From Aliiroseovarius sp. S1123 (GTDB taxonomy: Bacteria; Pseudomonadota; Alphaproteobacteria; Rhodobacterales; Rhodobacteraceae), in NCBI RefSeq assembly GCF_023015885.1, contig NZ_JALKBE010000003.1, forward strand, positions 62,001-126,000: 64,000 bases of DNA, written 5' to 3'. Positions 8,729 to 18,944 of the stretch are shown piece after piece. The notes under the pieces are model-generated. The model was not told the DNA's origin and did not search any database. It saw only the letters and a program-made list of their open reading frames with translations. The position numbers were made by a program, and so were the translations under genes. Each line of letters starts with the position of its first letter. Positions within the stretch are counted from its first letter, which is position 1.

Positions 8729-9388
8729 TTATCGCCTTCTAAACTCACTTACATAAGTCGCCTTACCCACATGCGCGCCGCGGGTCTCGATTACCGTGTC
8801 CACCAGCTCCAGCCCACAGGCGACAAATGCCTCAACGTGATCGCGGGTTAACACCCATGGCGGGCCTTTCGCAAAATCGCGCTGCGCGTCGCTGACTTCG
8901 GCGACCACAAGCAACTTGCCACCGGGCGCGACGAAATCCGAGATGCTTTTAATCAACTGCTCCTCGTATTTCGGAGGCAGAGCTTGCACCGTGAAGATCT
9001 CAAGCACGAAGTCAAAAGCACGGCGCCAATCCGGCTGATCCTCCAGCAAATCCGCTTGCAGAAACTTGACGGTGCTGTCCGGAAACCGCTGTTTGCAAAG
9101 ATCAATTGCGGATGCGGCCACATCAAACGCCGTGACTGTAAACCCCCGGCCCTCAAGCTCGATTGCGTCATCCCCCAAGCCACAGCCAACGACAAGCGCG
9201 GTCTGCCCTTCACCGGATACCGGATGCGCCTCTAACCACAGCGCAAAAGACGGATGAGTCGCCATATTGGCCCACGGCACACCGTCTCCGCTTTTGCTCG
9301 CGCCCGAGTAAAGTGGCTCGAACCAATCCGAGGGGCGGTCCTCGTCAATCGAAAAGGGCGGACGGGACTTGGAGGGCGTGTCTTGCAT
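8729..9388 (-). CDS. Class I SAM-dependent methyltransferase
   Basis: 219-residue cytoplasmic methyltransferase. The SAM-binding motif I is LVVGCGLGDDA near residues 65-75, followed by motif II acidic residue in TVTAFDVAASAI and the FLQADLLEDQP segment. The overall pattern resembles thiopurine/TPMT-like or Methyltransf_25 proteins, and the substrate is unknown. The start has AGGAC upstream. It lies tail to tail with the Hint gene and directly follows the LOG-family gene on the same strand, about 40 bases apart. Confidence 0.8.
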   Translation of the reverse strand: MQDTPSKSRPPFSIDEDRPSDWFEPLYSGASKSGDGVPWANMATHPSFALWLEAHPVSGEGQTALVVGCGLGDDAIELEGRGFTVTAFDVAASAIDLCKQRFPDSTVKFLQADLLEDQPDWRRAFDFVLEIFTVQALPPKYEEQLIKSISDFVAPGGKLLVVAEVSDAQRDFAKGPPWVLTRDHVEAFVACGLELVDTVIETRGAHVGKATYVSEFRRR

Positions 9389-9427
9389 ACTGTGTCCTGA
9401 TTTCTTGCTGGGATGAGGTGGATCGAC

Positions 9428-10270
9428 TTACCGTCCCGGAAGTTCGTCCCGCGCCTCGCGGCTTGGCCAGTTGTCGATCGCGTCCACAGCTTCCTGTGCG
9501 GTTTCGACGAACTTGAACAGCTCCAGATCCTCGGCGCTGATGGTGCCGGCGTCGGACAGGGCCTCCCAGTTCACAATCTTGGTCCAGAAGTCGCGGCCAA
9601 ACAGCAGAATCGGCACCTTCTTCATGCGGCCGGTCTGGATCAGGGTCAGGCTTTCAAACAGCTCGTCCAGTGTACCGAAGCCGCCGGGGAAGATGGCGAT
9701 CGCCTCGGCGCGCATCAGGAAATGCATCTTGCGGATGGCGAAATAGTGGAAGTTGAAGCACAGGTCGGGCGTCACGTATTCGTTCGGCGCCTGCTCATGC
9801 GGCAGCACAATGTTCAAGCCGATGGAAACACCGCCCGCGTCTTCTGCGCCGCGGTTGCCAGCCTCCATCACGCCGGGGCCGCCGCCGGTGACGACCACGT
9901 TCTCGCGATGGCCATTCACCTTCGAGCGCAGGGTCAGCAGCCGGGCGAACTCGCGCGCTTCGTCATAGAACTTGGACAGGTCGGCCAAAGTCTGGGTGCG
10001 GGCGCCGTCCTTTTTCGACGGTTCGGGAATGCGCGCGCCGCCGAACAGGACCACGGTGCTTTCCACGCCATATTCCTGCATCATCAGTTCGGGCTTCAGA
10101 AGTTCCAGCTGCAAGCGCACCGGGCGCAACTCGTCGCGGCACATGAAATCCTGATCGTCATAGGCCAGCCTGTAGGCTGGCGCGCGGGTCTGTGCTGTAT
10201 CGGGCGTCTGATGCGCGGTTTCGCGGTCCTGATGACTGTCACGAAGCGGATGGTTGCGGTCGTCTTTCAT
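9428..10270 (-). CDS. LOG-family nucleotide phosphoribohydrolase
   Basis: 280 residues. Contains both LOG signatures: GGGPGVMEAGNRGA and PGGFGTLDELFE. Proteins of this family, often mis-annotated as lysine decarboxylases, hydrolyse nucleoside 5'-monophosphates such as cytokinin riboside monophosphate to free base plus ribose 5-phosphate. The first 60 residues are hydrophilic and His/Asp/Arg rich, a longer N-terminus than the minimal LOG fold. The frame is open upstream for 27 residues; the start at 10270 (MKDDRNHPL) has AGGAC and is preferred. Confidence 0.85.
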   Translation of the reverse strand: MKDDRNHPLRDSHQDRETAHQTPDTAQTRAPAYRLAYDDQDFMCRDELRPVRLQLELLKPELMMQEYGVESTVVLFGGARIPEPSKKDGARTQTLADLSKFYDEAREFARLLTLRSKVNGHRENVVVTGGGPGVMEAGNRGAEDAGGVSIGLNIVLPHEQAPNEYVTPDLCFNFHYFAIRKMHFLMRAEAIAIFPGGFGTLDELFESLTLIQTGRMKKVPILLFGRDFWTKIVNWEALSDAGTISAEDLELFKFVETAQEAVDAIDNWPSREARDELPGR

Positions 10271-10421
10271 GGCACTGGTCCTGTCACTTTCTGCGTCTCT
10301 ACCCCAAGGCGTAACGGCTTTGAGCCGCAAGGACCAGAGCCTGATGGTCACCTTCCCGCGATGAAAACGTCGCTTGAGAGAGGCTTGTCGCCGCAGATGG
10401 GCGCACCCGGCCCAATCATCG

Positions 10422-10450
10422 TTGCGAAAAAGGGGCGTGGGCCTTATAGC
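10422..10450 (+). promoter_or_regulatory. Promoter for dapD
   Basis: TTGCGA, a 17-base spacer and TATAGC, each hexamer matching 4 of 6 consensus bases, end 37 bases before the dapD start codon. Confidence 0.45.
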
Positions 10451-10487
10451 CCTTGTGGAACATTGACGCGCCTACGGAGATACCGAC

Positions 10488-11315
10488 ATGTCGAACGCCC
10501 AATTGGAAGCCGCCATCGAAGCCGCCTGGGAGGCGCGCGACACGATTACCCCCGCCACCACCGGTGAAACTCGCGAAGCCATCGAAGACACGCTGAACGC
10601 TCTGGACAGCGGCAAACTGCGCGTAGCCGAGAAGCTGGAAAACGGCGACTGGCACGTAAACCAGTGGGCCAAAAAGGCCGTGCTGCTGGGTTTCCGCATC
10701 AAAGATATGGAAGAGCACGCGGGCGGTCCGCAAGGCGGCGGCTGGTGGGACAAGGTCGACTCGAAGTTCAAAGGCTGGGGCGACAACCAGTGGAAAGCTG
10801 CTGGCTTCCGCGCCGTACCGAACGCCGTTGTACGAAAGTCGGCCTATATCGCACCGGGCGTGGTCCTGATGCCGTCATTTGTGAACCTTGGTGCTCACGT
10901 TGATGAAGGCACCATGGTCGACACTTGGGCCACCGTGGGTTCGTGCGCCCAAATCGGCAAAAACGTGCACCTGTCGGGTGGCGTTGGCATCGGTGGCGTG
11001 CTTGAGCCCATGCAGGCCGGCCCGACCATCATCGAAGACAACTGCTTTATCGGCGCGCGTTCGGAAGTCGTCGAAGGCTGCATCGTGCGCGAAGGCTCGG
11101 TTCTGGGCATGGGCGTGTTCATCGGCCAGTCGACCAAGATCGTCGACCGCGAAACCGGCGAAGTGATGTATGGCGAAGTACCGCCCTATTCGGTCGTTGT
11201 GGCTGGCTCGATGCCGTCGAAGAACGGCGTCAACCTGTACTGCGCTGTGATCGTGAAACGCGTGGACGCCAAGACCCGCTCGAAAACGGGCATCAACGAG
11301 CTGCTGCGCGACTAA
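10488..11315 (+). CDS. dapD: Tetrahydrodipicolinate N-succinyltransferase
   Basis: Uses succinyl-CoA to succinylate tetrahydrodipicolinate in the lysine/diaminopimelate pathway. 275 residues, the normal length. An N-terminal helical domain is followed by a left-handed beta-helix of hexapeptide repeats, visible as [19 protein letters not shown] through [26 protein letters not shown] precedes the ATG. dapE, which acts two steps later, lies about 3 kb downstream on the same strand. Confidence 0.96.
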   Translation: MSNAQLEAAIEAAWEARDTITPATTGETREAIEDTLNALDSGKLRVAEKLENGDWHVNQWAKKAVLLGFRIKDMEEHAGGPQGGGWWDKVDSKFKGWGDNQWKAAGFRAVPNAVVRKSAYIAPGVVLMPSFVNLGAHVDEGTMVDTWATVGSCAQIGKNVHLSGGVGIGGVLEPMQAGPTIIEDNCFIGARSEVVEGCIVREGSVLGMGVFIGQSTKIVDRETGEVMYGEVPPYSVVVAGSMPSKNGVNLYCAVIVKRVDAKTRSKTGINELLRD

Positions 11316-11328
11316 TCTTACGACTTTC

Positions 11329-11348
11329 GGCCCGCACCTTGGCGGGCC
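11329..11348. terminator. Hairpin after dapD
   Basis: A 7-bp GC-rich stem (GGCCCGC/GCGGGCC) with a 6-base loop lies 14 bases past the dapD stop, between converging genes. There is no strong T-tract. Confidence 0.55.
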
Positions 11349-11378
11349 TGAAACCTGTATTCGGCGGTCATGCGATGG

Positions 11379-12449
11379 TTATCGCGGGCCGCCGAACCAC
11401 TTTACGGACAGATCTGAATAGACGCCGGTTTCGATCAGGCGCAAAAGCGCGACATTGATGTCTTCGCGCAGAGGCGTGCCGGTCGGAAGCGCGATACCAT
11501 AGCTTTCCGGGCGGAATACGCTGTCCAGCACCTCGCCATAATAGGCACCTTCATTCTGGGCATAGTGGGCCAGAATGGGACCGTCAAAGATGACGGCGTC
11601 CAGCTCGCCCTGCTCGAAATCGCCAAGCAAAGCATCCAACGAGTCATAGCCCGAATAGACCATGCCGCGATCTTCCAGGAAGATCGACGCGGTGGAGCCT
11701 TCGGTCGTACCGACGCGTTTTCCGTCCAGATCGGTCACCGAATGGATCGAGCCCGAAATCGCGCTGACTGTGATGGACGCAGTGATATGGGCGACGAAGA
11801 CCGACACGACAAACAGGCTTGAGATCACAAGGAACGTGCCGAACAGCCGCCCGAAGATCGACCGCGGCATGCGCTCTTCGAAGCCACCATTCACCACCAG
11901 ATTCAGCGCCCACCAGAACGCGGGAAACATGGCCTGTTTGGCGTCGCCCTCGAAGTAAGGCTGCTTGTCGCGCTCGAAGTACCACATCAGCATCCCGCCG
12001 CCCAGCAAAAGCGCGAAGGCGGCCAGAATGGCCAGCGCCAGATCAAGACTGATCAGCGTGGACCAAATGCTGACCGCAGCCTGATCGCGCGGCACCATGA
12101 TGCGTAGACCGCCGTGATAGATCGGCTGCGAGAAATCCATACGGGCTTCCCGGTCACGCGTGATTGATATATTGGCAATCGCCCCATCGACCTGTGCGGA
12201 TTCGACCATCTGCAACATCTCGGGGAAGCTATCGGCGATCTCGAAGCTGACTGTCTGCCCCATCTCGGTGGCGATGGCGGTCATCAGATCGACGGCAAAC
12301 CCAGTTGGCGCATCCTCGCCGGACATCGCGAAAGGAGGCCTCTCGACCGTTACAAATTCCAGATCAGATGCCTGAGCATATGACACCGTGGCCATACAGA
12401 TTGTTGCCAGACACACAGCGGCCAAGTGGCGGAGCCTTTGTGCAATCAT
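11379..12449 (-). CDS. Ionotropic-glutamate-receptor-like ligand-gated channel
   Basis: 356 residues with the layout of a bacterial iGluR. Signal peptide 1-26; first half of a type-3 solute-binding domain about 28-122 (EFVTVERPPFAM, PTGFAVDLMTAIA); TM1 about 133-158; re-entrant pore segment about 174-190 (FWWALNLVVNGGF); TM2 about 200-226; second half of the binding domain from about 235 (SVTDLDGKRVGTTEGST). Unlike GluR0 it lacks a potassium-type TVGYG filter. It could be annotated as an ABC-transporter binding protein, but no permease or ATPase is adjacent and the inserted TM-pore-TM argues for a channel. Start chosen at the signal peptide. Confidence 0.78.
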   Translation of the reverse strand: MIAQRLRHLAAVCLATICMATVSYAQASDLEFVTVERPPFAMSGEDAPTGFAVDLMTAIATEMGQTVSFEIADSFPEMLQMVESAQVDGAIANISITRDREARMDFSQPIYHGGLRIMVPRDQAAVSIWSTLISLDLALAILAAFALLLGGGMLMWYFERDKQPYFEGDAKQAMFPAFWWALNLVVNGGFEERMPRSIFGRLFGTFLVISSLFVVSVFVAHITASITVSAISGSIHSVTDLDGKRVGTTEGSTASIFLEDRGMVYSGYDSLDALLGDFEQGELDAVIFDGPILAHYAQNEGAYYGEVLDSVFRPESYGIALPTGTPLREDINVALLRLIETGVYSDLSVKWFGGPR

Positions 12450-12557
12450 CGCGCTTTCCCCAAAACTACACTTCCCACATACCGCGACCGGCGCAAACTT
12501 CCAACTGTTAGCGTTTGACACTTGTGCTTTCCGTGGCGTTCTGGCACCCCTTTTTTC

Positions 12558-12911
12558 ATGACCAAGACAACCAAAACCAAGAAGCCTCACAAAGTGTATA
12601 CACTGCTGGTTGAGGTGGGACGGAAAGACGATGACGGCCTGCCCGAGGGTGCCACGGGGGCTGCGCTGGTGTGCTATGCATCCGGCGTGGACGAGGCCGA
12701 GGCCGTGCGCGAGACCGTTGCCATTCTGAAGCAGGCCGATTTGGCCCCGCTGGATGTCAGCGGATACGGATCTCTGGATGACCGTCTGGCCGAGGGCCAC
12801 GACATCCCCGCCGAGGAACGCAAACTGATGGGCCGCGCATTGGCCGAGAACAGCGTGATCGTCGCTCAGATGACCCCGTTTTACGACGACGAAAAGCGGC
12901 CCCTGCAATGA
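12558..12911 (+). CDS. Conserved small protein upstream of the HAD phosphatase, unknown
   Basis: 117 residues beginning MTKTTKTKKPHKVYTLLVEVG. No signal peptide or membrane segment. A basic N-terminus leads into an alpha/beta pattern containing ATGAALVCYASGVDEAEAVRETVAIL, which resembles a small ferredoxin-like fold. The stop overlaps the next start by 4 bases (ATGA), so it is translationally coupled to the HAD gene. A perfect TTGACA occurs at 12515-12520, but no Shine-Dalgarno precedes the ATG, so translation may use a very short leader. No named family recognised. Confidence 0.65.
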   Translation: MTKTTKTKKPHKVYTLLVEVGRKDDDGLPEGATGAALVCYASGVDEAEAVRETVAILKQADLAPLDVSGYGSLDDRLAEGHDIPAEERKLMGRALAENSVIVAQMTPFYDDEKRPLQ

Positions 12912-13537
12912 TCTTTTGGGATCTGGATGGCACGCTGACGGATCCCAAGCCGGGCATCACCGGCAGCGTGATCAAGGCGTTGCATGATCTTGGCCTGCCT
13001 GCACCCAGCGCAGACGATCTTGAATGGGTGATCGGCCCGGCGCTCTTATGGAGCTTCGAAAAGCTCGGCGCCCCGGACCCAAACGCCGCGCTCGACGCCT
13101 ACCGCAAGTACTATAATCACGGCGGTGGCATGTATGATTGCACCGTTTATGACGGCATTCTGGCCGTGCTGGACGATCTGTCGACGCGCCATAAGATGAG
13201 CATTGCGACCGCCAAGCCCCACGCCTACGCCCGCAAGATCACCGCGCATTTCGGACTGGCCCAGCACATGGCGCACGAGTTCGGCCCCGAGCTGGACGGC
13301 ACCCGCAATGACAAGGCCGAGCTTTTGGCCCACGCGCTGACGATTACCAAAGACGACCCCGCGCGCTGTGTGATGATCGGGGACCGGCACTATGACTTGA
13401 AGGCAGCCCGCGCCAACAACATGGCGTTCATCGCGGTGGATTGGGGTTATGGCGGGCAGGACGACATGTCCGACGCGGATGCCCACGTCAAAACGCCCGA
13501 CGAATTGCCGGGCGTCATCGCGTCTCTGATCGGATAA
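12908..13537 (+). CDS. HAD-superfamily hydrolase, phosphoglycolate-phosphatase-like
   Basis: 209 residues. Motif I is [16 protein letters not shown] at the very N-terminus, and motif IV is [17 protein letters not shown] near the C-terminus, with the helical C1 cap between, as in Gph/PgmB-like phosphatases. It probably removes phosphate from a small metabolite such as 2-phosphoglycolate; the substrate is not decided by sequence alone. It overlaps the preceding small gene by 4 bases and converges on a lipoprotein gene with only 4 bases between stops. Confidence 0.82.
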   Translation: MIFWDLDGTLTDPKPGITGSVIKALHDLGLPAPSADDLEWVIGPALLWSFEKLGAPDPNAALDAYRKYYNHGGGMYDCTVYDGILAVLDDLSTRHKMSIATAKPHAYARKITAHFGLAQHMAHEFGPELDGTRNDKAELLAHALTITKDDPARCVMIGDRHYDLKAARANNMAFIAVDWGYGGQDDMSDADAHVKTPDELPGVIASLIG

Positions 13538-13541
13538 CGCG

Positions 13542-14114
13542 TTAGGGCGTCACGATCGTGACAAAGCTGTCCGGGATCGACGGATCCTGCATCGCGAACT
13601 TGTCCAAGGGAATGATCAGCGTTGCCATGTCCCCGCTGTCCGACAGCGTGCCATTGGTTTCGACGATCTGACCTTCGATCGTAAAGGTCAGGTTCCGCCC
13701 CACCAACATCTGCTGCATCATCGCCAGCATACCGGGGTCCATACCACCTTCCGCAACGCTGGCTTTCATCTCGGCCAAATCGAACGAGACCCGCAGGTTG
13801 CCGTCCTCCAGCTTCTCGATTTTGGCGGTCTGGTCCGGGTCCATCCCTTCTTTCGAGGCTTCCAGCTCGGCGATCATTTCATCAACCGTACCCGACATCT
13901 CGGTCGTGCACTGATAGTCGCCGTTGTCCAGCATCGTGCCGACACCATCCGCGCACATGTCCTCGCCGCTGGATGCCATCATCTGATAACCTTCCGGACC
14001 CATCGTCACCGTCGACGAAACGGTCGCGTTATCGCCGTCGATCTTCAGGGTCAAATCCATGTCGACGCAGGCTGCAAGTGGCAAAAGGCACAGAAGGAAC
14101 AGGAGTTTACGCAT
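13542..14114 (-). CDS. Putative lipoprotein, function unknown
   Basis: 190 residues. [16 protein letters not shown] is a lipoprotein signal with lipobox LAAC, so Cys16 should be lipidated. The mature protein is acidic and Met-rich, with [23 protein letters not shown], a stretch of Met/Gly/Glu residues around [16 protein letters not shown], and two further cysteines (DMCADG, YQCTTE) that could pair. A TTG start 12 bases upstream is less likely because GGAG sits just before 14114. Family not recognised. Confidence 0.7.
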   Translation of the reverse strand: MRKLLFLLCLLPLAACVDMDLTLKIDGDNATVSSTVTMGPEGYQMMASSGEDMCADGVGTMLDNGDYQCTTEMSGTVDEMIAELEASKEGMDPDQTAKIEKLEDGNLRVSFDLAEMKASVAEGGMDPGMLAMMQQMLVGRNLTFTIEGQIVETNGTLSDSGDMATLIIPLDKFAMQDPSIPDSFVTIVTP

Positions 14115-14279
14115 CGGGCGCTCCAATCAGGGGTTGCAATTTGCAGGCAGGTTAGCGGCAGCGTGGCGCAGGGTCCAGCGCGACAGGGCACAGTGACGCC
14201 TCACGGGCAAGGTTTCGCAGGCAAGGGACGTTTCCACCGGTCGCGGCACCTGTTAAGGGTGGGGGGAATGGAGAATGTG

Positions 14280-15437
14280 ATGACGACGACCCAACCTGCC
14301 CCGCTAGATCCTGTGGACCTGACCCAACGACTTGTACGCTGCGCGTCGGTCACGCCGGACGAAGGCGGAGCTTTGACGCTGCTTGAGGGCATTCTGACCG
14401 GTGCGGGCTTCACCTGCACCCGTGTGGATCGGGGCGAGGTATCGAACCTGTTTGCCCGCTGGGGGTCGAAGAACGCGCGCACGCTGGGCTTCAACGGTCA
14501 CACCGATGTGGTGCCAGTCGGCGATGTCGGCGCATGGAGCGTCGATCCCTTCGGCGCGGAAATCCGTGACGGATACCTTTATGGCCGGGGTGCGACCGAC
14601 ATGAAATCAGGCGTGGCCGCGTGGGTGGCCGCCGCCGTGGATTTCACCCGCCACGCGCCCGAGGATGCGTCCTTGGTGATCACCATCACGGGTGACGAGG
14701 AAGGCCCGGCCACTGACGGCACCGTCGCCATTCTGGACTGGATGGAGGCACAGGGCGAGAAGATGACCGACTGCATTGTCGGCGAACCCACCTGCCCCAA
14801 CGAAATGGGCGAGATGATGAAGATCGGGCGGCGTGGGTCGATGACCGCGTACTTCACCGCCCGCGGCGTGCAGGGCCACGCAGCCTATCCGCATCGCGCG
14901 CTGAACCCGGTGCCCGCGCTGGCCCGCCTGATGGCCGACCTTGCCGCGCATGAGCTGGACAGAGGCACCGATCACTTCGACGCCTCGACGCTGGCCGTCA
15001 CCACGATCGACACCGGAAACCCTGCCACCAACGTGATCCCCGCCGAATGCCGCGCCACGGTGAACATCCGCTTCAACGATGCCCACAGCTCGGACAGCCT
15101 GACCAAGTGGTTGCAGGCCGAAGCCGAGCGCGTCGGCAACGACACCGGCGTGGATATCGAAATGGTCGTAACCGTTTCGGGCGAAAGCTTCGTGACGCCT
15201 CCGGGTGAGCTGTCCGAGCTGATCTCGAACGCCGTGCAAGCAGAAACGGGACTGGTGCCCGAGGCCTCCACCTCCGGCGGCACATCGGACGCGCGTTTCG
15301 TGCAATATCACTGCCCGGTGGTCGAATTCGGCCTTGTCGGGAAAACCATGCATGCGGTGGACGAACGGGTCGAAGTCGCCCTGATCCCGCAGCTCAAATC
15401 CATCTACAGCCGCATCATCCAGGATTATTTCGCATGA
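14280..15437 (+). CDS. dapE: Succinyl-diaminopimelate desuccinylase
   Basis: Zinc M20-family hydrolase releasing LL-diaminopimelate from its succinylated form. 385 residues. Metal-ligand motifs [12 protein letters not shown] (His and Asp), then [11 protein letters not shown] (Glu pair), and a late His in [12 protein letters not shown] are all present. ATG at 14268 is in frame too, but 14280 has GGAG six bases upstream and gives the family-typical N-terminus. Its stop overlaps the rnr start by 4 bases. Confidence 0.95.
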   Translation: MTTTQPAPLDPVDLTQRLVRCASVTPDEGGALTLLEGILTGAGFTCTRVDRGEVSNLFARWGSKNARTLGFNGHTDVVPVGDVGAWSVDPFGAEIRDGYLYGRGATDMKSGVAAWVAAAVDFTRHAPEDASLVITITGDEEGPATDGTVAILDWMEAQGEKMTDCIVGEPTCPNEMGEMMKIGRRGSMTAYFTARGVQGHAAYPHRALNPVPALARLMADLAAHELDRGTDHFDASTLAVTTIDTGNPATNVIPAECRATVNIRFNDAHSSDSLTKWLQAEAERVGNDTGVDIEMVVTVSGESFVTPPGELSELISNAVQAETGLVPEASTSGGTSDARFVQYHCPVVEFGLVGKTMHAVDERVEVALIPQLKSIYSRIIQDYFA

Positions 15438-17689
15438 GCAAACTGCCCACCAAGAAAGCCATTCTGGACTGGATTTCGGAAAACCCCACCCAGACCGCGA
15501 AGCGCGACATAGCGCGGGCCTTTGGCATTCGTGGGGCGGCCCGGATCGACCTGAAACGCATCCTGAAAGAACTCGAAGCCGAGGGTCATCTGCAGAAACG
15601 CAAGAAGACCTATCGCGACGCTGACAAGCTGCCGCCGGTCTCTGTTCTGAGTGTCAAAGGCCCAGACGCCGATGGCGATCTGTTTGCCTATCCTACCGAA
15701 TGGACCGGCGAGGGCGCGGCCCCCCGCGTGCTTCTGGTAGCGAAAGACGGCGACCCCGCACTGGCGGAAGGCGAACGTATTCTGGCCCGCCTTACCGAGG
15801 TTAAAGACGAATCTCACGCCTATGAAGGCCGCCTAATCCGGCGCATCGGCACCAACCCCCAACGCATTCTGGGCATCTTCCGCAAAGGATCGGAAGGTGG
15901 GCGGATCGTGCCTATCGACAAGGGTGCGGATAAGGAATGGATGGTTGCCCCCGGCGACGAGGATGGCGCCAAGGATGGAGAGTTGGTCGAGGCGCAGCGC
16001 TCGGGCCCCAAATCGCGCATGGGCCTGCCCCGTGCGCGGATCGTGGCCCGTCTGGGCGACCCAACCGCACCCAAGGCGGTCAGCCTGATCGCAATCCACC
16101 AGCACGGCATCCCCGACGCTTTCCCAGATCGCGTGATCGAGGAAGCTGATGCCCAGAAACCCGCGGGCCTGAAGAACCGTGAAGACCTGCGGCACCTGCC
16201 GCTGATCACCATCGACCCTTCGGATGCGCGCGACCATGATGACGCGGTCTATGCCCATGCCGACGATACCCCCGGAAACCCCGGCGGTCACGTGGTTTGG
16301 GTCGCGATTGCCGATGTGGCGCACTACGTGACACCCGGTTCGGCCTTGGATAACGAGGCACGCAAGCGCGGCAACTCCAGCTACTTCCCGGACCGCGTGG
16401 TACCTATGCTGCCCGACCGCCTGTCGGGCGATCTGTGCAGCCTGCACGAAGGTGTCCCGCGCGCCTGTCTGGCGGTGCGTATGGTGCTGGACGCGCAGGG
16501 CAACAAGAAAAGCCACAGCTTCATTCGCGGGCTGATGCAGTCCCATGCCTCGCTGAATTATACCGAGGTGCAGGCCGCCCAAGACGGCCAACCGAACGAG
16601 AAATGCGCGCCCCTGATGGAGGACGTCATCGCGCCGCTCTATGCCGCCTATCGGTCCGCCAAACTGGGCCGCGCGGCACGACAACCACTGGACCTGGACC
16701 TGCCCGAACGCAAGATCGTACTGGGCGAGGACGGCAAGGTCGCCTCGATCGATTTTGCTGAACGGTTTGATGCGCATAAGCTGATCGAAGAATTCATGAT
16801 CCTCGCCAATGTCTCGGCCGCGGAAGAGCTGATGCGCCTGAAGCGCCCGCTTCTGTTCCGTGTCCACGAAGAGCCCAGCCCCGAAAAACTGGAGGCCCTG
16901 CGCGAGGTTGCACAGGCATCCGGCTTTACGCTGGCCAAGGGGCAGGTTTTGCAGACCCGGCACCTAAACAACCTGCTGGCGCAGGCCGAAGGCAGCGAGT
17001 TTGATGAGCTGATCAACATCTCGACCCTGCGGTCGATGACTCAGGCCTATTACTACCCCGAAAACTTCGGGCATTTCGGGCTGTCGCTGAAATCCTACGC
17101 GCATTTCACATCACCCATCCGGCGCTATTCCGACCTGATCGTGCACCGCGCGCTGGTGTCCGGGCATGGCTGGGGGGATGACGGGTTGTCGCCGCAGGAC
17201 GTGGAAACGCTGGAAGCGACCGCAAAACATATCTCGGAAACCGAGCGACGCTCGATGTTGGCAGAACGCGACACGACCGACCGCTATCTGGCGGCCTATC
17301 TGTCCGAACGCGTGGGCGGCGAGTTCACTGGCCGCGTGTCTGGCATTGCGCGGTTTGGACTGTTCGTGAAGCTGGATGAAAGCGGCGCGGATGGGCTGGT
17401 ACCTCTCAGCACGCTGGGCAACGAATACTTCCGCTACAACGCCGACGATCAAACCCTGACCGGCGAGCGGTCGAACTTCACCCTTGGGCTGGGTCAGCGC
17501 GTTGTCGTGCGCCTGACCGAAGCCATTCCCACCACCGGCGGGTTGGCGTTAGAGATGCTAGAGGTCGAAGGCCGCAAGCTGCCCCGCACATCAGCCCGCA
17601 AAGGGGGGAAATCTGGACACAGAAAACCCGTGAACAATGCGCGAAAAAAAGCCAAACTCAATCGAAAGGTGAAACGATCCCGGCGGTAA
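15434..17689 (+). CDS. rnr: Ribonuclease R
   Basis: 3'-5' exoribonuclease degrading structured RNA. 751 residues: an N-terminal winged-helix region ([23 protein letters not shown]), cold-shock-like domains, the RNB catalytic domain opening with [17 protein letters not shown] (metal-binding aspartates), an S1 domain ([19 protein letters not shown]), and a Lys/Arg-rich tail from about residue 710 typical of RNase R. ATGA overlap with dapE suggests coupled translation. Confidence 0.95.
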   Translation: MSKLPTKKAILDWISENPTQTAKRDIARAFGIRGAARIDLKRILKELEAEGHLQKRKKTYRDADKLPPVSVLSVKGPDADGDLFAYPTEWTGEGAAPRVLLVAKDGDPALAEGERILARLTEVKDESHAYEGRLIRRIGTNPQRILGIFRKGSEGGRIVPIDKGADKEWMVAPGDEDGAKDGELVEAQRSGPKSRMGLPRARIVARLGDPTAPKAVSLIAIHQHGIPDAFPDRVIEEADAQKPAGLKNREDLRHLPLITIDPSDARDHDDAVYAHADDTPGNPGGHVVWVAIADVAHYVTPGSALDNEARKRGNSSYFPDRVVPMLPDRLSGDLCSLHEGVPRACLAVRMVLDAQGNKKSHSFIRGLMQSHASLNYTEVQAAQDGQPNEKCAPLMEDVIAPLYAAYRSAKLGRAARQPLDLDLPERKIVLGEDGKVASIDFAERFDAHKLIEEFMILANVSAAEELMRLKRPLLFRVHEEPSPEKLEALREVAQASGFTLAKGQVLQTRHLNNLLAQAEGSEFDELINISTLRSMTQAYYYPENFGHFGLSLKSYAHFTSPIRRYSDLIVHRALVSGHGWGDDGLSPQDVETLEATAKHISETERRSMLAERDTTDRYLAAYLSERVGGEFTGRVSGIARFGLFVKLDESGADGLVPLSTLGNEYFRYNADDQTLTGERSNFTLGLGQRVVVRLTEAIPTTGGLALEMLEVEGRKLPRTSARKGGKSGHRKPVNNARKKAKLNRKVKRSRR

Positions 17690-17700
17690 CGTCGGTTGGG

Positions 17701-18867
17701 ATGGCGAGGTCGATTGTGACAGAAGCATTTGGGGACGCAGAGAAACGCTTTGATCAGTGGCGGGAAGGCTACATCGAAAAGGCAACGCAGTCGGGGATTT
17801 CGCAAGAAACCCTAGATCGCGCGATGCCTTATCTGGTGCTCGATCCCAGCATTCACGAGCAGCAATGCAATCAATCCGAGTTCGCCCTGAATATTTCCCA
17901 GTATCTTGACCGCGTCGTCACGCTTGATCGGGTCAGCAAAGGCCGCGCTACGTTTCGCAACCAGCGACAGATCCTGAACGAGATAGCCGAAGCTTATCAT
18001 GTCGATCCTCAGGTCATTCTGGCGATCTGGGGGGTCGAGACCGACTATGGCCGGGTGCGGGGCGCGCATTCGGTTCTGACCGCACTGGGCAATCTGGCCC
18101 ATAACGGCCACCGCGCGGAATTCTTTGAAACCGAACTGACAACGGCCCTGTCAATCATTGACGGGGGACATGTGGATGCAGATGCAATGCTCGGATCCTG
18201 GGCCGGTGCGATGGGGCATGGGCAGTTCATGCCCTCAAGCTTTCTGAATTTTGCGGTGGATCATGACCATGACGGCAAATCAGATATCTGGTCAAAAGAT
18301 CCGACAGATGGATTGGCGTCGATTGCCAACTATCTGGCCCGGCATGACTGGCATGAAAGCCAGCCTTGGGGGATCGAAGCGCGGTTGGCTGACGGGTTTG
18401 ACTTCACACTGACGGGCCCCGAACATCGCCTGTCCATTTCCGATCTGAACGGGATGGGCGTGCGCACGATGGAGGGAACGGCCCTGCCGGATTATGGCGA
18501 TGCATCCGTGCTGTGCCCCTCTGGCGCCACCGGTCCGGCATTCGTGGTCAATCACAACTTCCATGTGATCCTGACATATAACCGGGCCGAGGCTTACGGC
18601 ATCGCAGTTGGGTATCTGTCGGATCGGCTGGCCGGCTCGCGCGCCAAGATCACCCCTTGCCCCGAGGGCCTGCCGCCCCTGACCCGCGGTCAGATGGCCC
18701 AGCTCCAATTGCGCCTGACCGCTGCCGGGTATGACACGCAAGGGGCCGACGGGTTCACCGGCCCGAACACGCGCATGGCCCTACGGGCCTATCAGAATGA
18801 CATAGGTTTGATCCCGGATGGGTTCGCAACACTCGCCTTGCTGAACGGACTCGCCCCCTCCGCCTGA
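17701..18867 (+). CDS. MltB-family lytic murein transglycosylase with peptidoglycan-binding domain
   Basis: 388 residues. The SLT_2 domain contains AIWGVETDYGR with catalytic Glu at about 113 and GSWAGAMGHGQFMPSSF. A C-terminal PG_binding_1 repeat covers roughly 325-388 (LQLRLTAAGYDTQGADGFTGPNTRMALRAYQ, split here as two half-repeats around GADG). Such enzymes cleave the glycan strand in the periplasm, yet no signal peptide is visible from the ATG at 17701 or the GTG at 17716, and no clear ribosome site precedes either. It begins 12 bases after rnr. Confidence 0.85.
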   Translation: MARSIVTEAFGDAEKRFDQWREGYIEKATQSGISQETLDRAMPYLVLDPSIHEQQCNQSEFALNISQYLDRVVTLDRVSKGRATFRNQRQILNEIAEAYHVDPQVILAIWGVETDYGRVRGAHSVLTALGNLAHNGHRAEFFETELTTALSIIDGGHVDADAMLGSWAGAMGHGQFMPSSFLNFAVDHDHDGKSDIWSKDPTDGLASIANYLARHDWHESQPWGIEARLADGFDFTLTGPEHRLSISDLNGMGVRTMEGTALPDYGDASVLCPSGATGPAFVVNHNFHVILTYNRAEAYGIAVGYLSDRLAGSRAKITPCPEGLPPLTRGQMAQLQLRLTAAGYDTQGADGFTGPNTRMALRAYQNDIGLIPDGFATLALLNGLAPSA

Positions 18868-18875
18868 CCCCTACG

Positions 18876-18897
18876 CTTTTTCTTGTCAGAAATATCC
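18876..18897 (+). repeat. Post-stop intergenic motif, copy B
   Basis: CTTTTTCTTG, TCAG, AAATATCC, starting 8 bases after the transglycosylase stop. Same fixed positions as copies A and C. Confidence 0.7.
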
Positions 18898-18918
18898 CGG
18901 GGTGAGCGCGCAGCGCGA

Positions 18919-18934
18919 GGGGCAGAGCCCCTTT
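18919..18934 (+). terminator. Short GC hairpin after copy B
   Basis: GGGGC-AGA-GCCCC stem-loop followed by TTT, between converging genes. A similar GGGGCA-AGCCCC segment follows copy A near 4014-4027. Confidence 0.5.
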
Positions 18935-18944
18935 CTAGCCGCGC

